DNA of 64,000 nt from Kryptolebias marmoratus. Lineage: Eukaryota; Chordata; Actinopteri; Cyprinodontiformes; Rivulidae. Shown piece by piece: positions 31,871 through 45,200 of this stretch. The DNA is taken from positions 14,861,415 through 14,925,414 of the forward strand of contig NC_051441.1 of NCBI RefSeq assembly GCF_001649575.2, given 5' to 3'. The notes beneath the pieces are model-generated. The model searched no databases, was not told the DNA's origin, and worked only from the letters and a program-made list of their open reading frames with translations. The stretch's first letter is position 1; each line of letters begins with the position of its first letter. Both the position numbers and the translations under genes were made by a program.

Positions 31871-34135
31871 ATGTTCGGTCGGTCACGGAGCTGGGTTGGA
31901 GGACAAGGAAAAACGAAAAACATCCACTCCTTGGATCATTTGAAGTGAGTAGTTAGCACCTAGGCTAATATTAGCCTCTTATTGGTAACCAGTTAAACAC
32001 GACGTTTACATTAGCTCGGTTAATAACGGTTAGAAAACACTGCATTAACAGATATGTTGATTGTTAAGGTAACAGTGAACTTGTAGTTTTAATATTTCTG
32101 TAATACCTGGTAAGATGCGATGCTAGCTAGCGTGTTACGTTGACAGTAGTCGGGGCGCTTAAACAATAACAATGTCATTCACTAATAAATATCAGCTATT
32201 TAGCTTCTGGGCACTAATACCTTTAGAGTCCTTACATGTGTTTTCACTTATTCTGGAGAATAAGACCACGAAGAAGGTTGAACATTAGGTGAAAGTGTTC
32301 TGCTTTAGGGTTTACGCAGTGTCTAAGGTCCCACTACAACAGGTGCCTCAAATTAAGACTGATTAAATGTCAGTCAAACTTAGTCTACAGGTGTTGAATG
32401 TAATGTTGGTAGAGATTTCTCATAACCCAGGTACATTCTAAATTACATTAGCCTTGTATCTAGAGCTTTGCTGACTATACTTGTACTGCTGTGTTTGCAT
32501 ATATTAAAAAATGTTTTATTTCGTCTCTCATACGTACCTTTTTCATAAATCAGATATATGTACCACATTCTGACCAAAAACACCACGGTGACGGACCACA
32601 ACAGAAACCTTCTAGTGGAGACCATCCGCACCATCACGGAGATCCTCATCTGGGGGGACCAGAATGACAGCTCTGTGTTTGAGTAAGTCCCAATCAGTGG
32701 TTGCATGATCAGTCCATCAGATGCAGCCATAAAACTCCAGATGTGCACCCTTGTATGGAAAGCAAATCAACATCTGTCCTTTATACCTAATTTTATTTTT
32801 TTTTTAATCCCTCTAGTTATGGCATTGCTCATTCTTCATTGATGCAGTTGATGATATGCAGCAGAAAACTTGGGCTTTAAAGTATTTAGCTAGAATTTCC
32901 TTGTAATTTCTGGCTGTATAAATAATGAGTTATGATGAATACAACATGTCCACAGCTAAGTCGAGGACTTTTAAGCTATTCATTTTAACCACTAGCCTCC
33001 AGATCGTTTCAAAAGGCAGATCTTCTTTGAACAAATAGGTTTATGGATAAGTTTGTCACAAGCTAAGGTTGTTGTTTCTCTGCACATGTGTATGTCATCA
33101 GCTTTTTCCTGGAGAAGAACATGTTTGTCTTCTTCTTGAACATCCTGCGTCAGAAGTCTGGTCGCTATGTCTGTGTTCAGCTCCTCCAGACCCTCAACAT
33201 ACTGTTTGAAAACATCAGCCATGAGACTTCCTTGTGTAAGTAATGGTACTAATTTATGGGTTGTTGGTGTCATTTTGAACATTGTAAACAAAAAAACAGA
33301 TTGCAAGTTTGTGTTTTTGTTGTTGGTTTTATCAGAGTGTTACAAAATTCTACATGTTGCAAGCAGCAGATTTGATGTAATCTTACCTTTTAGTATTATG
33401 AGTTTTTTGTTTTATTTATTTTAATAAAGTGCAGTGTGTATTTGATAAAAGTCGGCCTTGCTGATAACAGGTTTGTTACAATCATTTAAAATGGTTTTTT
33501 TTTTCTCTTTGACCTCATTTCTTATTTTCAGATGATCGTTAATTCTGTCCTTCCAGGTTTTAATAAGTTCAGCAGTTCTTTACGTAATTTTTAGCAAATC
33601 TTTTCTTTTTGTAACCCGATGCAGAGCAATAATTTCAGTCTTCTGAAATGAGGCAGCATCTTCACCTCAACCACAGGATGTGTGTGTTTGGTTGTTCAGG
33701 AAATCAGAAGCTGCTCTCTGTATCAGATAGGCTTAAAAAAATTTGTTGTCAGCTGAAACATAATGATCTCTACAAAACCTTTCTGTCAGAAGGTTTCTGC
33801 CTGTTTTAGTAATCTCTCTTTTCTTTAGCAATCTCTTCAATTGTTCACTGCACAGGAGCTCATGGTGCATTTTGTTTACTTGCTTCTTGACAAACTCATC
33901 AGATATATGTATTGTTTAACTCCCGACTGAGTGGGCCCTTCAGATACTCGGCAGGACTCCTTTGTCATTTTTTTGAAACGCAGTTAGTGAAACAGTTCAG
34001 TGAATGTGGTGGTGTGTGTGCCAGTAGAGTGTGGGTGCTGTAAGAACATCAGGTTTAAATGTGAATCATAAAATATTTTTAAAGGACTCTCTTCTTTGCT
34101 GCAGTTAGTCTTTTCCTGAATCTGAGAAGCTTTTG

Positions 34136-34187
<52 letters not shown>

Positions 34188-36216
34188 AGAAAGACGTTAA
34201 TCTGATAAGAGCTGCTGAGAGAAACCATCCACTCAGCCTGAGCTCTTAACTCACCAAATGATTGGATGTCAGTTTAAAAAAGAAGAACTAAGTCTAAAAT
34301 GTAAAATGTTGTTTCACTTAAGTTATTCTGATCAAGTAACACTGTTTTGGTTGACTTTATGTTCTCATTTGTTTACAGATTATCTGTTGTCGAACAACCA
34401 CGTCAACTCGATCATCGTGCACAAATTCGACTTCTCGGACGAAGAGATCATGGCTTACTACATTTCCTTCCTCAAGACCCTGTCACTCAAGCTTAACAAC
34501 CACACTGTGCACTTTTTCTACAACGAGGTGAGGCCACAGAGAGATCACTGGTACATGAGAGAAAATACAGAAAGACGCAATGGTGAAATAAATAAGTTAT
34601 GAGCTTTACCTGAAAGTATTAAGAACTTTCACAGTAAGATCAGCTGGAAATAAAAAAAATACTTCAACTAAGTTTTTTTTTCACAAATATAGTTTGAAGT
34701 TGCACAAAGCTGTCAGTTTGTGTAGTAGATTTCCTTTACTGATTAGTTAGTTTTATTAAAATATCTAGTTAATAGTTCTTGCACTTTGTTAACCTTTTTT
34801 GATTGTGTCCCTTTTCTAATGTGCTGCACATTCCTGTGAAGGTTGGCTGATTTTTGCCTATTTAACAGACAATTCTGCAAGAAGCATCTTTCTCTTTAAC
34901 CCTTAATGCAAACATTTCAGTTATCGTTGGTAAAAATAATGAAGATCCACTTAATTTACAAGACATTTTCTCCTCAGCTGTGTTTAGGAGATACAGTTTT
35001 AATTTAGAAAATCCTGGTTGTGTTTTGTTTGGATATGTGGTAATCATTGATAAACCGAAAGGATCCTGACCGCTTTCACAGTTAATGTTGTAACTTTCCA
35101 GTTGTTCAGCTTCATCTTTGTATTTGTCTGTGTGCACCGGGGAAAGTTATTGGTGTAATGTCAATGGTAGCTGTGCTCCTGAAGCCAAAACCACACCCAG
35201 TTTAAAAGATGTGAAAGTATTTTTATGTATGAGGAGGACCTGTTTTTTGTACAGTGCAATATTGACAGTATATGCACAACACTGTAGTATTTTTAAAATG
35301 ATTTTTAACATTATTCTATGTACACAAACAACTAAAGTAAAAGCTTTTACTTTAACAAAAGCTTTTAAAAATTTACAGAACCCTGTAATTAACTTTTTTT
35401 TCCCCCCACTATTATTTTATAAGAAAATAATTTGCAGTAAAATTAGAATTTTAAGCTTATTTTCCTCTAGATGGCGCCATTGGATTGCTGTTGTCTTTTC
35501 CTGTTTTAAACTTAAGTCACATTTTTATTTTTTTTAGAGATGAATTACAAGTTCTTGGTTTGGGTTTGGTTTCAGGTTCAAATTTCTTCATTTGCTGTGA
35601 CTTCAGGATGGTTTTTAAACCTCCACGTGATTCGTTGGAGGTCTCAGTAACTGAGGAAATGTGAGGAGGAGGATCAGGCACAGAGAGAGAGGGCTTGTTT
35701 GTTAATTAGCAGCTTGAGCTGTATTATTACATGTTAGGCATTAATAAAGTAACCTTTTTGGTCAATATGTTTCAGTTACAGACTTTTAAATTTTAGCTTC
35801 TAAAAGATAACTCCGTTTGTAGTTTAATGCCCATAAAAATCATTTTGTGTATTTCTTTTTCACCTAAAAACATCCATCCCTTTTTTTCTTGTTTTAAATA
35901 TTACCTGGATTTTTAACATTTTTAGGACATTTTTATTACTCGAGGAATGGAAGTATTTGGATTTTACTTTTACTAAATGTTAAGCAAATATAGGACTGTC
36001 CAACATTTCTGTCCAGCTGCTTCCTTTCTCTCTCTGTTGTCACTTGCGGCCTGAGTTCGGCGGTTCAATGCCTTGCTCACCGGCGCCTCCTCTCTGTCTC
36101 CTACACACAGCACACTAATGACTTTGCCCTGTACACCGAAGCCATTAAGTTTTTCAACCACCCAGAAAGCATGGTCCGCATTGCAGTCCGCACCATCACG
36201 CTCAACGTCTACAAAG
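31871..36216 (+). CDS. clec16a: CLEC16A exons 1-5: N terminus and FPL domain
   Basis: Exons 31871-31944, 32554-32682, 33102-33235, 34379-34527 and 36111-36216. Exon 2 reads [12 protein letters not shown] and [12 protein letters not shown]. Exon 3 reads [16 protein letters not shown]. Exon 4 reads [17 protein letters not shown]. Exon 5 reads [15 protein letters not shown]. Together they form the FPL domain (about residues 48-200), the most conserved part, shared with plant and insect homologues. Intron 4 (34528-36110) and intron 5 (36217-37989) are non-coding apart from a short transposon-like frame at 36622-36804. Confidence 0.96.
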
Positions 36217-39200
36217 GTGAGTGCCGCCGCGCACAAGCATGGGCACACGCAAACCGCACACACGCTCCTGAACTGCTTACCGCCTCTTTTTGTGCTTCCT
36301 TCTTTTTTCTGCTTATTATCCTTCTGCATGACTAACAGGTAACAAGTATGCAGCCTGTTAGATTTTATTTTAGCCTTTGATGTTGTGTTTTTTTGTATTT
36401 TGTGATTTATTGTAACCAGCTGATTTTGATAGAGTTCAGATTCTTCAGCCAGAACATCTGGTCCTTGTGAGAAATCTAGTTAATATGTGCTAAAAGATGA
36501 TTAGATGCATAAAATGAACTTCTAGTATCCAGCAAATCCATCTTAAAGCATAAAAGCTGTCAAGGTACGGCTATTGACAGATATTGAGTGAGTAAAATAA
36601 TCCGGTTGGTGGGGGAGAACAATGGCACTGAAATCGACTGATAAATCGCAGCATATAAATCTCTCTTCCTCTGAAAAGAAACAACGATTAAAAGCTGTAA
36701 GGACAAGAGTCGACAGAAGCAGAGTCGTTGTGACTGAGGAAATCAAGCAGTGGAGGGCGTTAAAGCAAACCTCGTGTGCAAATGCCAAACTTTTGATTGC
36801 CTAATTCAGTTGTAAACAGAAGTGATGAATATTTGTTTTTTTTAACTCATTTTTTACAAAAGCCTTGATGAGTTTAAGTTGAATTAACCTGAAATCATTT
36901 AATGATATAGAAATTGTGTTAGAAGCATGAAAGGTCAGCTATCATGGCTTTAAGAAGCAGAATTCTGTTAAAGTAGAACAACTCGTCCCTGAACTGGGAA
37001 CTTTGCATGACAATAAGAAGATAAAAATCTGAATAGCTAAACTATGCTAAATATTTCTACAGTAACGATAAGTCAAAATAGATTAGAATTAGTGTTTACA
37101 TCAAGATATAATGGGGCTCAGTCTGCAGGAGACAAACTGGATTTCCTACTTTCATTTTTGGAGAACTTTTATTTTAAAAACTCAAACATTTCTCCTTCAT
37201 TGTACATTTTAGGACAAGTTTTTACAGCATAGTCGGTTTCAGTAAATGTGAGTGTTAGCTCAGACTTTCTTCTATAGCTAAACTAACTATAATGCATTTT
37301 TTTTGTGTAGGGATTGTGTTGCTTTCCTGGTCATAGGCTATGATATAAAAAAAAAAGTTTGTCAAGCAAGGAAGTTCCAGTTTATTGCAGCAACTCTGAC
37401 AGATTTATTTGTTTTGTTCCCCTTCACTGTCTCAGAACTGTCATGCTATCATTTAGAGCATCAGTGTCACAAGTGGCCATCTAACCCATTGCATTAATAC
37501 TTGCTTTGAACACTTACTAGTTAGTTTTAAGACTTTTGAAATCCTATGACACTAAAAATGAGTGAATATATTGCAGTGAAGGCTCCTGTTGCTTCATGAT
37601 GTTGAACTTTGTATCTGATTGATGCTTCCTACTGATTCCTTGTTCATGCACTGCAACAAATGACAACCTGGAAAACGGTTTTATTCAGCAGCGAGGCTAA
37701 TTTATGTTGATTCATGCCGAGTTTCTGCTTACACGCGACACGGTTTAAAAGAAAAACAAAAAAACACACTGACGTTGAAACTCCTTTTCCAAGTGTGCCA
37801 TTGTTTGCAGTTTTTTGTCAAGATGCCTGCGTGACCCTTCCCAACGTCCACCCCTCCCCCTCCACAGCCGCTCCCTTTACTCACATTAACCCTGTGTCTG
37901 TTTCCCCCCCTCTCCAACCACTCCTCCTCCTCTTCCTCTTCTTGTCTCTCCTCCTCCTCCTTCTACGCGCCCCATCTGCCTAACTACAGTTTCATGTAAG
38001 TTGGTTCCATTCATTCAGTCTTTTTCTGTGGGCTGGGTATCTAAGCAACGTGTTGAGTTTCTGTTCACACGCAGCATTCACAAAAAGATGGCGCAGCTCT
38101 AAAAGATGCGTTCATTGGCTGTAGATTTGTTCTGTGGCTTTGATTGATTTAGCTCAAATCTGAAGCCCTCTTCAGCCCTTGCTTGTTGTTACCCAGCCCC
38201 GCCTCTTCTTAATGGTGTAATTGTTGTAAATATCTGGATATGTGTATTCTTGTAAATCATTGTTCATGTTATCACTTACCTGCATACATGCAGAGAAAAA
38301 CCTGCATGCCACTGCAATTATTTTCTTCACCTAATTTATTTGGCATGCATTAATTTAGCTGAGCTCCTCTGGTGATGAGTTTGATTGTTTCAGTCTTTAT
38401 TACCATTATTTAGTTTGTGATCCCTCTCTGTTAGTCCTTTGATTCAGCTTTTTATACACTTAGTTTGTAGAGACCACAGATAGTACCCACACTGTTGTTT
38501 AGTGAAGGCTAATAGTGTTTTTCAGACACCAAGAGTGGACTACAGAGTCACTTCTGTCTGATATTTTAGGATTTTGTATTTTTGTATTGTTTTCGGACTT
38601 CTGATCATTTAGATCCTTACAAATATATTCGTTTATCAGATTTCTCTGTGTGAAAGCAAGTAAAGCTTTAAACCGGGATTGCACTGTATTATTAGTATGT
38701 AAGTTTTTGATAAAGAAAACACTAAAAAAATTGTTCACTATAACCATTATCACCACCAGTTAGAACACCAAATTTAAGTCAAATTCTGCATCCTGACCTT
38801 AAACACGTGTTTTTGTTTTTTCACATTTATATTACTTCCCTACACCTGCAAACACTCTTATGTCTGAAATATATATTTCTGTGTTTATATCATAATGATT
38901 AGACAGGTTATTCTTTTGAAAAGTGACTTATTTTGTTTGCTTTTTGTTTAGAATGGTTTTGTCATGTTAAGTTGCCACATTTGGGATTTTTTTTCCAGGG
39001 GTCACACGGTGTGTGTACAGATGAGTAACTCTGTGTATGTGTAGAAAAATTACTTTTATGAATGTCTTTGGTAACAATTCCCATCTCTTGACCCCCCTGG
39101 TCTTCTTTCCAGTGGATAACCAGCACATGCTACACTACATTCGAGACAAAACGGCGGTCCCGTATTTCAGTAACTTGGTCTGGTTTATCGGCAGCCATGT

Positions 39201-42200
39201 CATCGAACTGGACAAGTGTGTGCAGACGGATGAAGAGTAAGTCCTCTGAGTCCTCCTCACTGTAGCCTCTAGGGGGCAATGTTGTCTTAGGTTTATAAAC
39301 TTCACCCTGCTGATTATTAATAAATACACAATTTGCATTGCGGTAACTACATTTTTATTTTTATTGCCAGCAGCCAAAAGGGCTTTGAACAACTAGATAG
39401 ATTTTAATGAACCTTTGAGGAGGAAAAAAAACCTTTTGGATGTACTACTACATTTGAAAAATGTTTGGAGTCATTCAAATTCAAGATGGTCACCACTGCT
39501 AATCAACATTAGCCAACACAAAAATGGTTATGACTCAATTTTACAGGTTTTGAACTGTAGCTGAAAGTTATGCACAGCATTCTGTGAACTCGATATCACA
39601 GGAGATTACATAAAATATGCATTACTTAAAAACTGCTTTAAAGATTGCTAGTCCTTTTTAATTGTAAATAAAATTTTGACCAGATATAAATGTAACTATT
39701 TTTTTAATCCATATCAGTGTTTGTCTCTTTGCCTCTGACTTCTGTGTTTCAGGCATAAGAACAGAGGAAAGTTGAGTGACCTGGTAGCAGAGCACCTTGA
39801 CCATCTGCACTACCTGAACGACATCCTCATCATCAACTGTGAATTCCTGAACGACGTGTTAACCGATCACCTCCTCAATCGTCTCTTTCTGCCCCTCTAT
39901 GTCTACTCTCTGGTCATTCCTGAGACGGTACGTTACCCTCTTAAACACTCGTGAACAACTTGGTTTATGCTGATTATTCACAGATTCAAAGTGGGGTGGG
40001 CTTGGGTTGTGTTTTTACAATCATTTTATTTTACATACTGTGTGTTTTTACCTAAACTAATACCTAAAGAGCGTGTCAAACTGTGCATCAGTGTACTGGT
40101 TTGTCTTCTGTACCTTCTCTGTTTCTTATTGTGTGTTATATTCCCTCAAATTACTCATTTTAACAGAGGAAATAGTCCAAGAACAAGGTTGTTTTAGAAA
40201 TGACACAATCTGACTGACACTTTACTTTTAAATGCTTTTTTTTTGGTCTGGCCTTAGGTAATTACAGTAAGTTACTAATCTCAGAGTTTTCAAACTTCCT
40301 CAAGATGACAGAAGTCTCATAGTGAAACATTGATTTTCATTTAAGTTACTTAATTTTAGATCTTTACAGGAGCTCAAATCTAGAGTGATGTGTTCATGTG
40401 CAGAAGTTGAGGTCTGACCTCTATTCAACTTTATTACCTTTTTTCCAATGCCGTTATACACAGAAACTTCAGAAATTATAGTGACTATGATCAATAAATG
40501 TATTTAAAGAAACATCCACCTATTTGTTTCCAGCTACTTATTTCTGCTCGGGTCTCAGAGGTAACAGGTCAGGGAGTGAAGCCCAGACATCTCTCCAGCT
40601 CCTCTTCCCAGACCGGGGAGAGGATATTTATCATCCTTTCAGCAGGTTCTGGGTCTTCCACATTGTCTCCTCCCAGAAGGATGTGCCCAAAACCCCTCCA
40701 AGGAGATGCGTATGGTGTAGATTCTCAGTCACCCAGGACATGGTGATCACTGCTGTTAAAAGCTTTGAACTCTGCTCATTTTAGTTTGGATTTAATTCGC
40801 TCCTCCAATGAGAAGTGAACCACCTCAGCTGACTCTTTTTGATGCGGAGGATCAGCGGCTCTACTCCGAGCTCCTCCTGGATGACCGAGCTACTCACACC
40901 GTCTTTAAGGCTGAGCCCTGCCACCCTACAGAGGAAACTCATTTTAGCTGTTTGTATGCAGGATCTCATATTTTCTGTCCCAATCATCACAGGGTGAGGG
41001 TCAGAACGTAGAAGAACCACAAAACTCACCCTCATTACTACAACTTAAGCCCCAGTCCATCAGTCCATCTCCCGCTCCATCCTGCTGTCACTTGTAAACA
41101 AGACTCCCTGATACTTGAACTCTGTTTGAGGCAGAAACTCTCCATAAAACTGATGGGAGTTCACCGCCCTTTTCTGGTCAAGAACCTGACTCGAATCGAG
41201 TTTCTTTTGCAAAACAGTAACCGCAAGTTGTTGTGCAAGCTGATAATAGTCAATTCATTTAATCATGAGATGTTCTCAAAACCACAAAAATAATTCTCAA
41301 ATAGTATCCTCATGTTTCGTCTTATTTACAATGTTCTGTTCCTTTTTTATTTATTTTTTAGTCTGAAGAGCGGAGGATCAGCCCTCAGGTTTCCCTCTAT
41401 CTGCTGTCTCAGGTAAGCAACACACACACACACACACACACACACACTCCATACCACCATCAGCAATCACCAGAGTATGGCAGTATTTATGTTTTATTAT
41501 GTGTTTTTAAGTCTGCTGAACCTGTAGGCTCTGTTTTATTGAAAAGTTGTTTTTTATCTCATTAATTCTTTTAAAACAAAAGAGGCAAATTACTTCCATA
41601 ACCTGCCTGAAAGTGTGATTTAAGGAGTCAAATGTACAAACATTATCAGTTTAGTTTAAATGGGAACAGATTGTTCTGTGTCTGTATTATGGGCCTTGTC
41701 ACTTTTAAAGTGTATCTAGTCTAGTGTCTTTTAAGTAGACTAAATAATAATCTAAATTTGACCCTAAAAAAAGAACAGTTGTAAGTTTTCAGATGTTTTT
41801 TTTTCTTTAGATTTTTCTCTACTGTAGTTTTTAAAGATCATTAAGATTTATGTCTTTATAGTTTTTTGGAACATGTGTGGTTATGGTTTTTGTTGGCTGT
41901 GTGTGGATTGTTTAGGGGAGGAGAAACATTTTGAATCCTGTCTTTGCGTGTGTCTTTTTCAGGTGTTTCTAATTATCCACTATCAGCCTCTGGTCAACGC
42001 CCTCGCAGATGTTATTCTCAATGGAGACCTTTCAGTCTTCAGTTCCCAGTCAGACATGCAAAGTTCACACAAAAACACGGTATGTCTACATGTAAACACA
42101 CACACACGCACTACCTTCTGTTTGTTTCAGCTGTTCCCTTTTCAGGGGCCGCCACAGTGAGTCATCCTCCTCCATCTGACTCTGTCTTCTGTGTCCTCCG

Positions 42201-45200
42201 TCCTCACTCCAACTCCCTCCATGTCCTCTCTAACTGCATCCAGATATCTTCTCTTTGTCCCATTACCAATATACCTCCCTGTCCTTTTAACCTGTGCTGT
42301 ACCTCTGATGACCTCATTCCTAATCCTGTCCATCCTCGTCTCTCCCAAGGAGAACCTCAACATCTTCAGCTCTGCCATTTCCTGTTTTGTCTCCTGTTTT
42401 TTTTTGCCAGTCCCACTGTCTCCAAACCATACAACGCTAAATATAACCAGAAAAGTCCCTACTTTTTATTTAGATGTTTTCTTTTTTTTTTTCTTCAAAT
42501 GAGCACACTGTAGTATGCAAACTAGGCCCATGGTAATGTTTTACGTAGCTCTAACAAACATTTGACTCACAGATGTGCTCAGTGATGTATGCTGTGACAT
42601 AAAGTGACACTAAAAGTGAAGCAAACACACTTGGAGTACACTGCTCGAACAACAAAGTGCACACCCACGCATGCAACCACACGGACACGCACACATAAAC
42701 ATACACACACAGTTCCAGAGGTGTGTGTGTGTGTGGGTGGTTATGAGATGGCTGGGCCTTTGGTTTTCTCCATGATTCACCCACATCAAGGCAAAAAAGC
42801 AAATGATCTAACATCGTTTCTCCTCTTTCTAGATTTTAACTTGTTTCTTTGTCCATCTTCCTTCTTTAGGGTTTGATTAGAACAGTTTTTAAATTCTTGC
42901 TTTTATTTATGTTTGTTTATATAACTTCCCCTCTTTTCATTTTATCTTCTCTACAGTCTCCCCCTGTCTGTCCCCCGTCTTTCCCCATCTCCTTCCCCTC
43001 ACCTGTTACTTCTCTCTCTCTCTCTCCCCTTTTTTTTTCTTATCTTCTTGATTCAGTTTCTCTTCCCTCTTTGCCCCTCCCTCTACTAAAGTTTTGACCA
43101 TCTGTTTGTACTGGCAGGTGGGTGTGCTGAGTTAGTGAGCGTTTCTGAGAACCCTTGCGGTTCTTCTTTGTGCTCCATCTGTCTGTCTGTGCGTGTGCGT
43201 GTGTGTGTGTATCTGTTGTAAGAAGCTTCCTACCTTTTCAGTGAATGTGACTTGAGGCATGATGTTTTAACACTTCTGGTATACCACAACAGGAGACAGC
43301 CATACCAGCAAACGTGTTTCTACAGTGTGTGGAAGATGAACAAATCGGTGTTTCCAACCTGCTAAATCCACTGAAAGGGTTTTAAAGTTATAATTTTAAA
43401 AAAGATGATAAGAATAATTTATTATATTGACTTAACCAAATCTACTTGTCTGTTAGTTTCTGAGAAATGTTACACCGAATCGCTTATAGGTGTCAAACAA
43501 CTTGAGCAACTTTAAATAATCCTGTGTAATTCCATGTAACCTGCACAGATGTCTGTTGCAGTGCAATTTTTTTTTTGTATTCAAGAGCACCTTGAACATC
43601 TGTGCTGTGAGAAAGTTCTCATTTTTAAGGAATAGCTTTTAGCAGTTCCGAAAGCACTTTATTTCTTTTTTAATGTAACTTTTTAATGTAACTTTCAGGT
43701 TGTGAATGTTTATTATCTCTGCCACATCAGATGTATGTGTTGTTGTTTGATTTCTTGTAGATGAAAAGGAGGCAGATCAGGAACGAGCTCTGTTTTTTTG
43801 CAGGTGGTAAAATGGCACTTCCTGTTTGTCTATGATGTGGCAGGAAATTAGGTCACATGGTGGAACACCTAACCCAGATCTCTTTCCTGGAAGAAGTGTT
43901 TTTTTTCTCCTCTTTTTTTTCTTTTGCTTTTTGTAGCTCCTTTTTTTTTTTTTTTTGGGGGGGGGGGGTTTTCTTCTTGCAAATGCACCAGTTAGAAACA
44001 TAATGCCGGTATTTGCATATTACAAAGCACAAGCACCTGTTTCAGAGAACATTTATATGTAAAAGTAAATGTTTTCACCTGCAGTGGGTGGCCTAATTGA
44101 AAGTGCTGTCGAGTGTGTGTTTGTGTAGGGCATGCTCCCTGACCTCCATTAATTTCTCAGCAGCGGCTGAGACTGAGCGGTTTACCAGAACATTGTCAGC
44201 TAGCAGGTGCGACGCACAGAGATACTAGTTTGTAGTTTGTGTCTGACAGCGTGCTCTGTGTTTTTAGCAACAGCAGCTATAGTACGATTGAGCTTCCAGC
44301 CTAATAGTTAACTAAAAAAACCTATCACCTATTTTTTTTTTTTTTAGGAGCTGGTGTTTTAGGCTTTATTTATTTTCAAGGTAAAAGTCTAAAATAGACC
44401 TTACTTGATCTGAAACACCATTTTAATCTTGTATTTTGTTGTCATGCACAGGCCTAATAATGGATTCCTCTGTGAATTGAGCAGGCCGAATTAAAATCAA
44501 GTTGCTTTTTATTATAATTTGTAGGAGACCACTTTTCCTCTTACGAGAACACTAAAGTGAAAGAAGAATACAAAGGATGGGGGGAGGAGATGAAAGCAAG
44601 AAAGAAAACACGGTTATTTTAAAAAGCACACCAACACAGCCTCACTTTTGTTTTCAATTGATGTGGGGAGGGGTTGCTGAGAAACCGTCTCTGGGGTTGT
44701 TCTGGACACCGACCTGAAGATGGTTGGTAGAGCTCGGGTTTCAGACTCCGTTCGTGAGTTTTGATGTGTACACAGTCTGTTCCCATCTGGTCACGTGTGG
44801 TTTTCTGTCATAGTTTGTGTTGGCGCAAGATTGAATGAAATCGGGCCACCTAGTTTCAGTGTTCGTCTCAGTCTGTTGTAAGAAAGTCGAACCTTTTCAA
44901 GAAATGCAACCTCTCCGATGAAAACGATACTGGATTTTATATGGCTTCTGTAGCAGCAAACTCTAGTCCTGATATATTACCCTTATCTATTCATCTGTTA
45001 TTTTCTTGATAGGTCTGTTTTCTTTAAAAAGATGCCCATTTTGACTCAATTTCAAGGTCTTGTTTTTCCCTACCAACTGTTTTTTGTTATTAAAAGTTGA
45101 AATTTGATTTTAAGAACAAAAACATCAACAAAGCTGTTTCATTAATAATGCTGCTGTTTGTTTGATAACAATCCAAAAAATATAACCTGATCTACTACCT

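Noticed and set aside
40498..41035. Short frames on both strands in CLEC16A intron 8
   Set aside because: They lie in a degenerate common repeat and are broken pieces without a full product.
41944..42513. A 189-codon plus-strand frame across CLEC16A exon 10 and its intron
   Set aside because: It is out of frame with exon 10 and its second half is the antisense of a LINE fragment.
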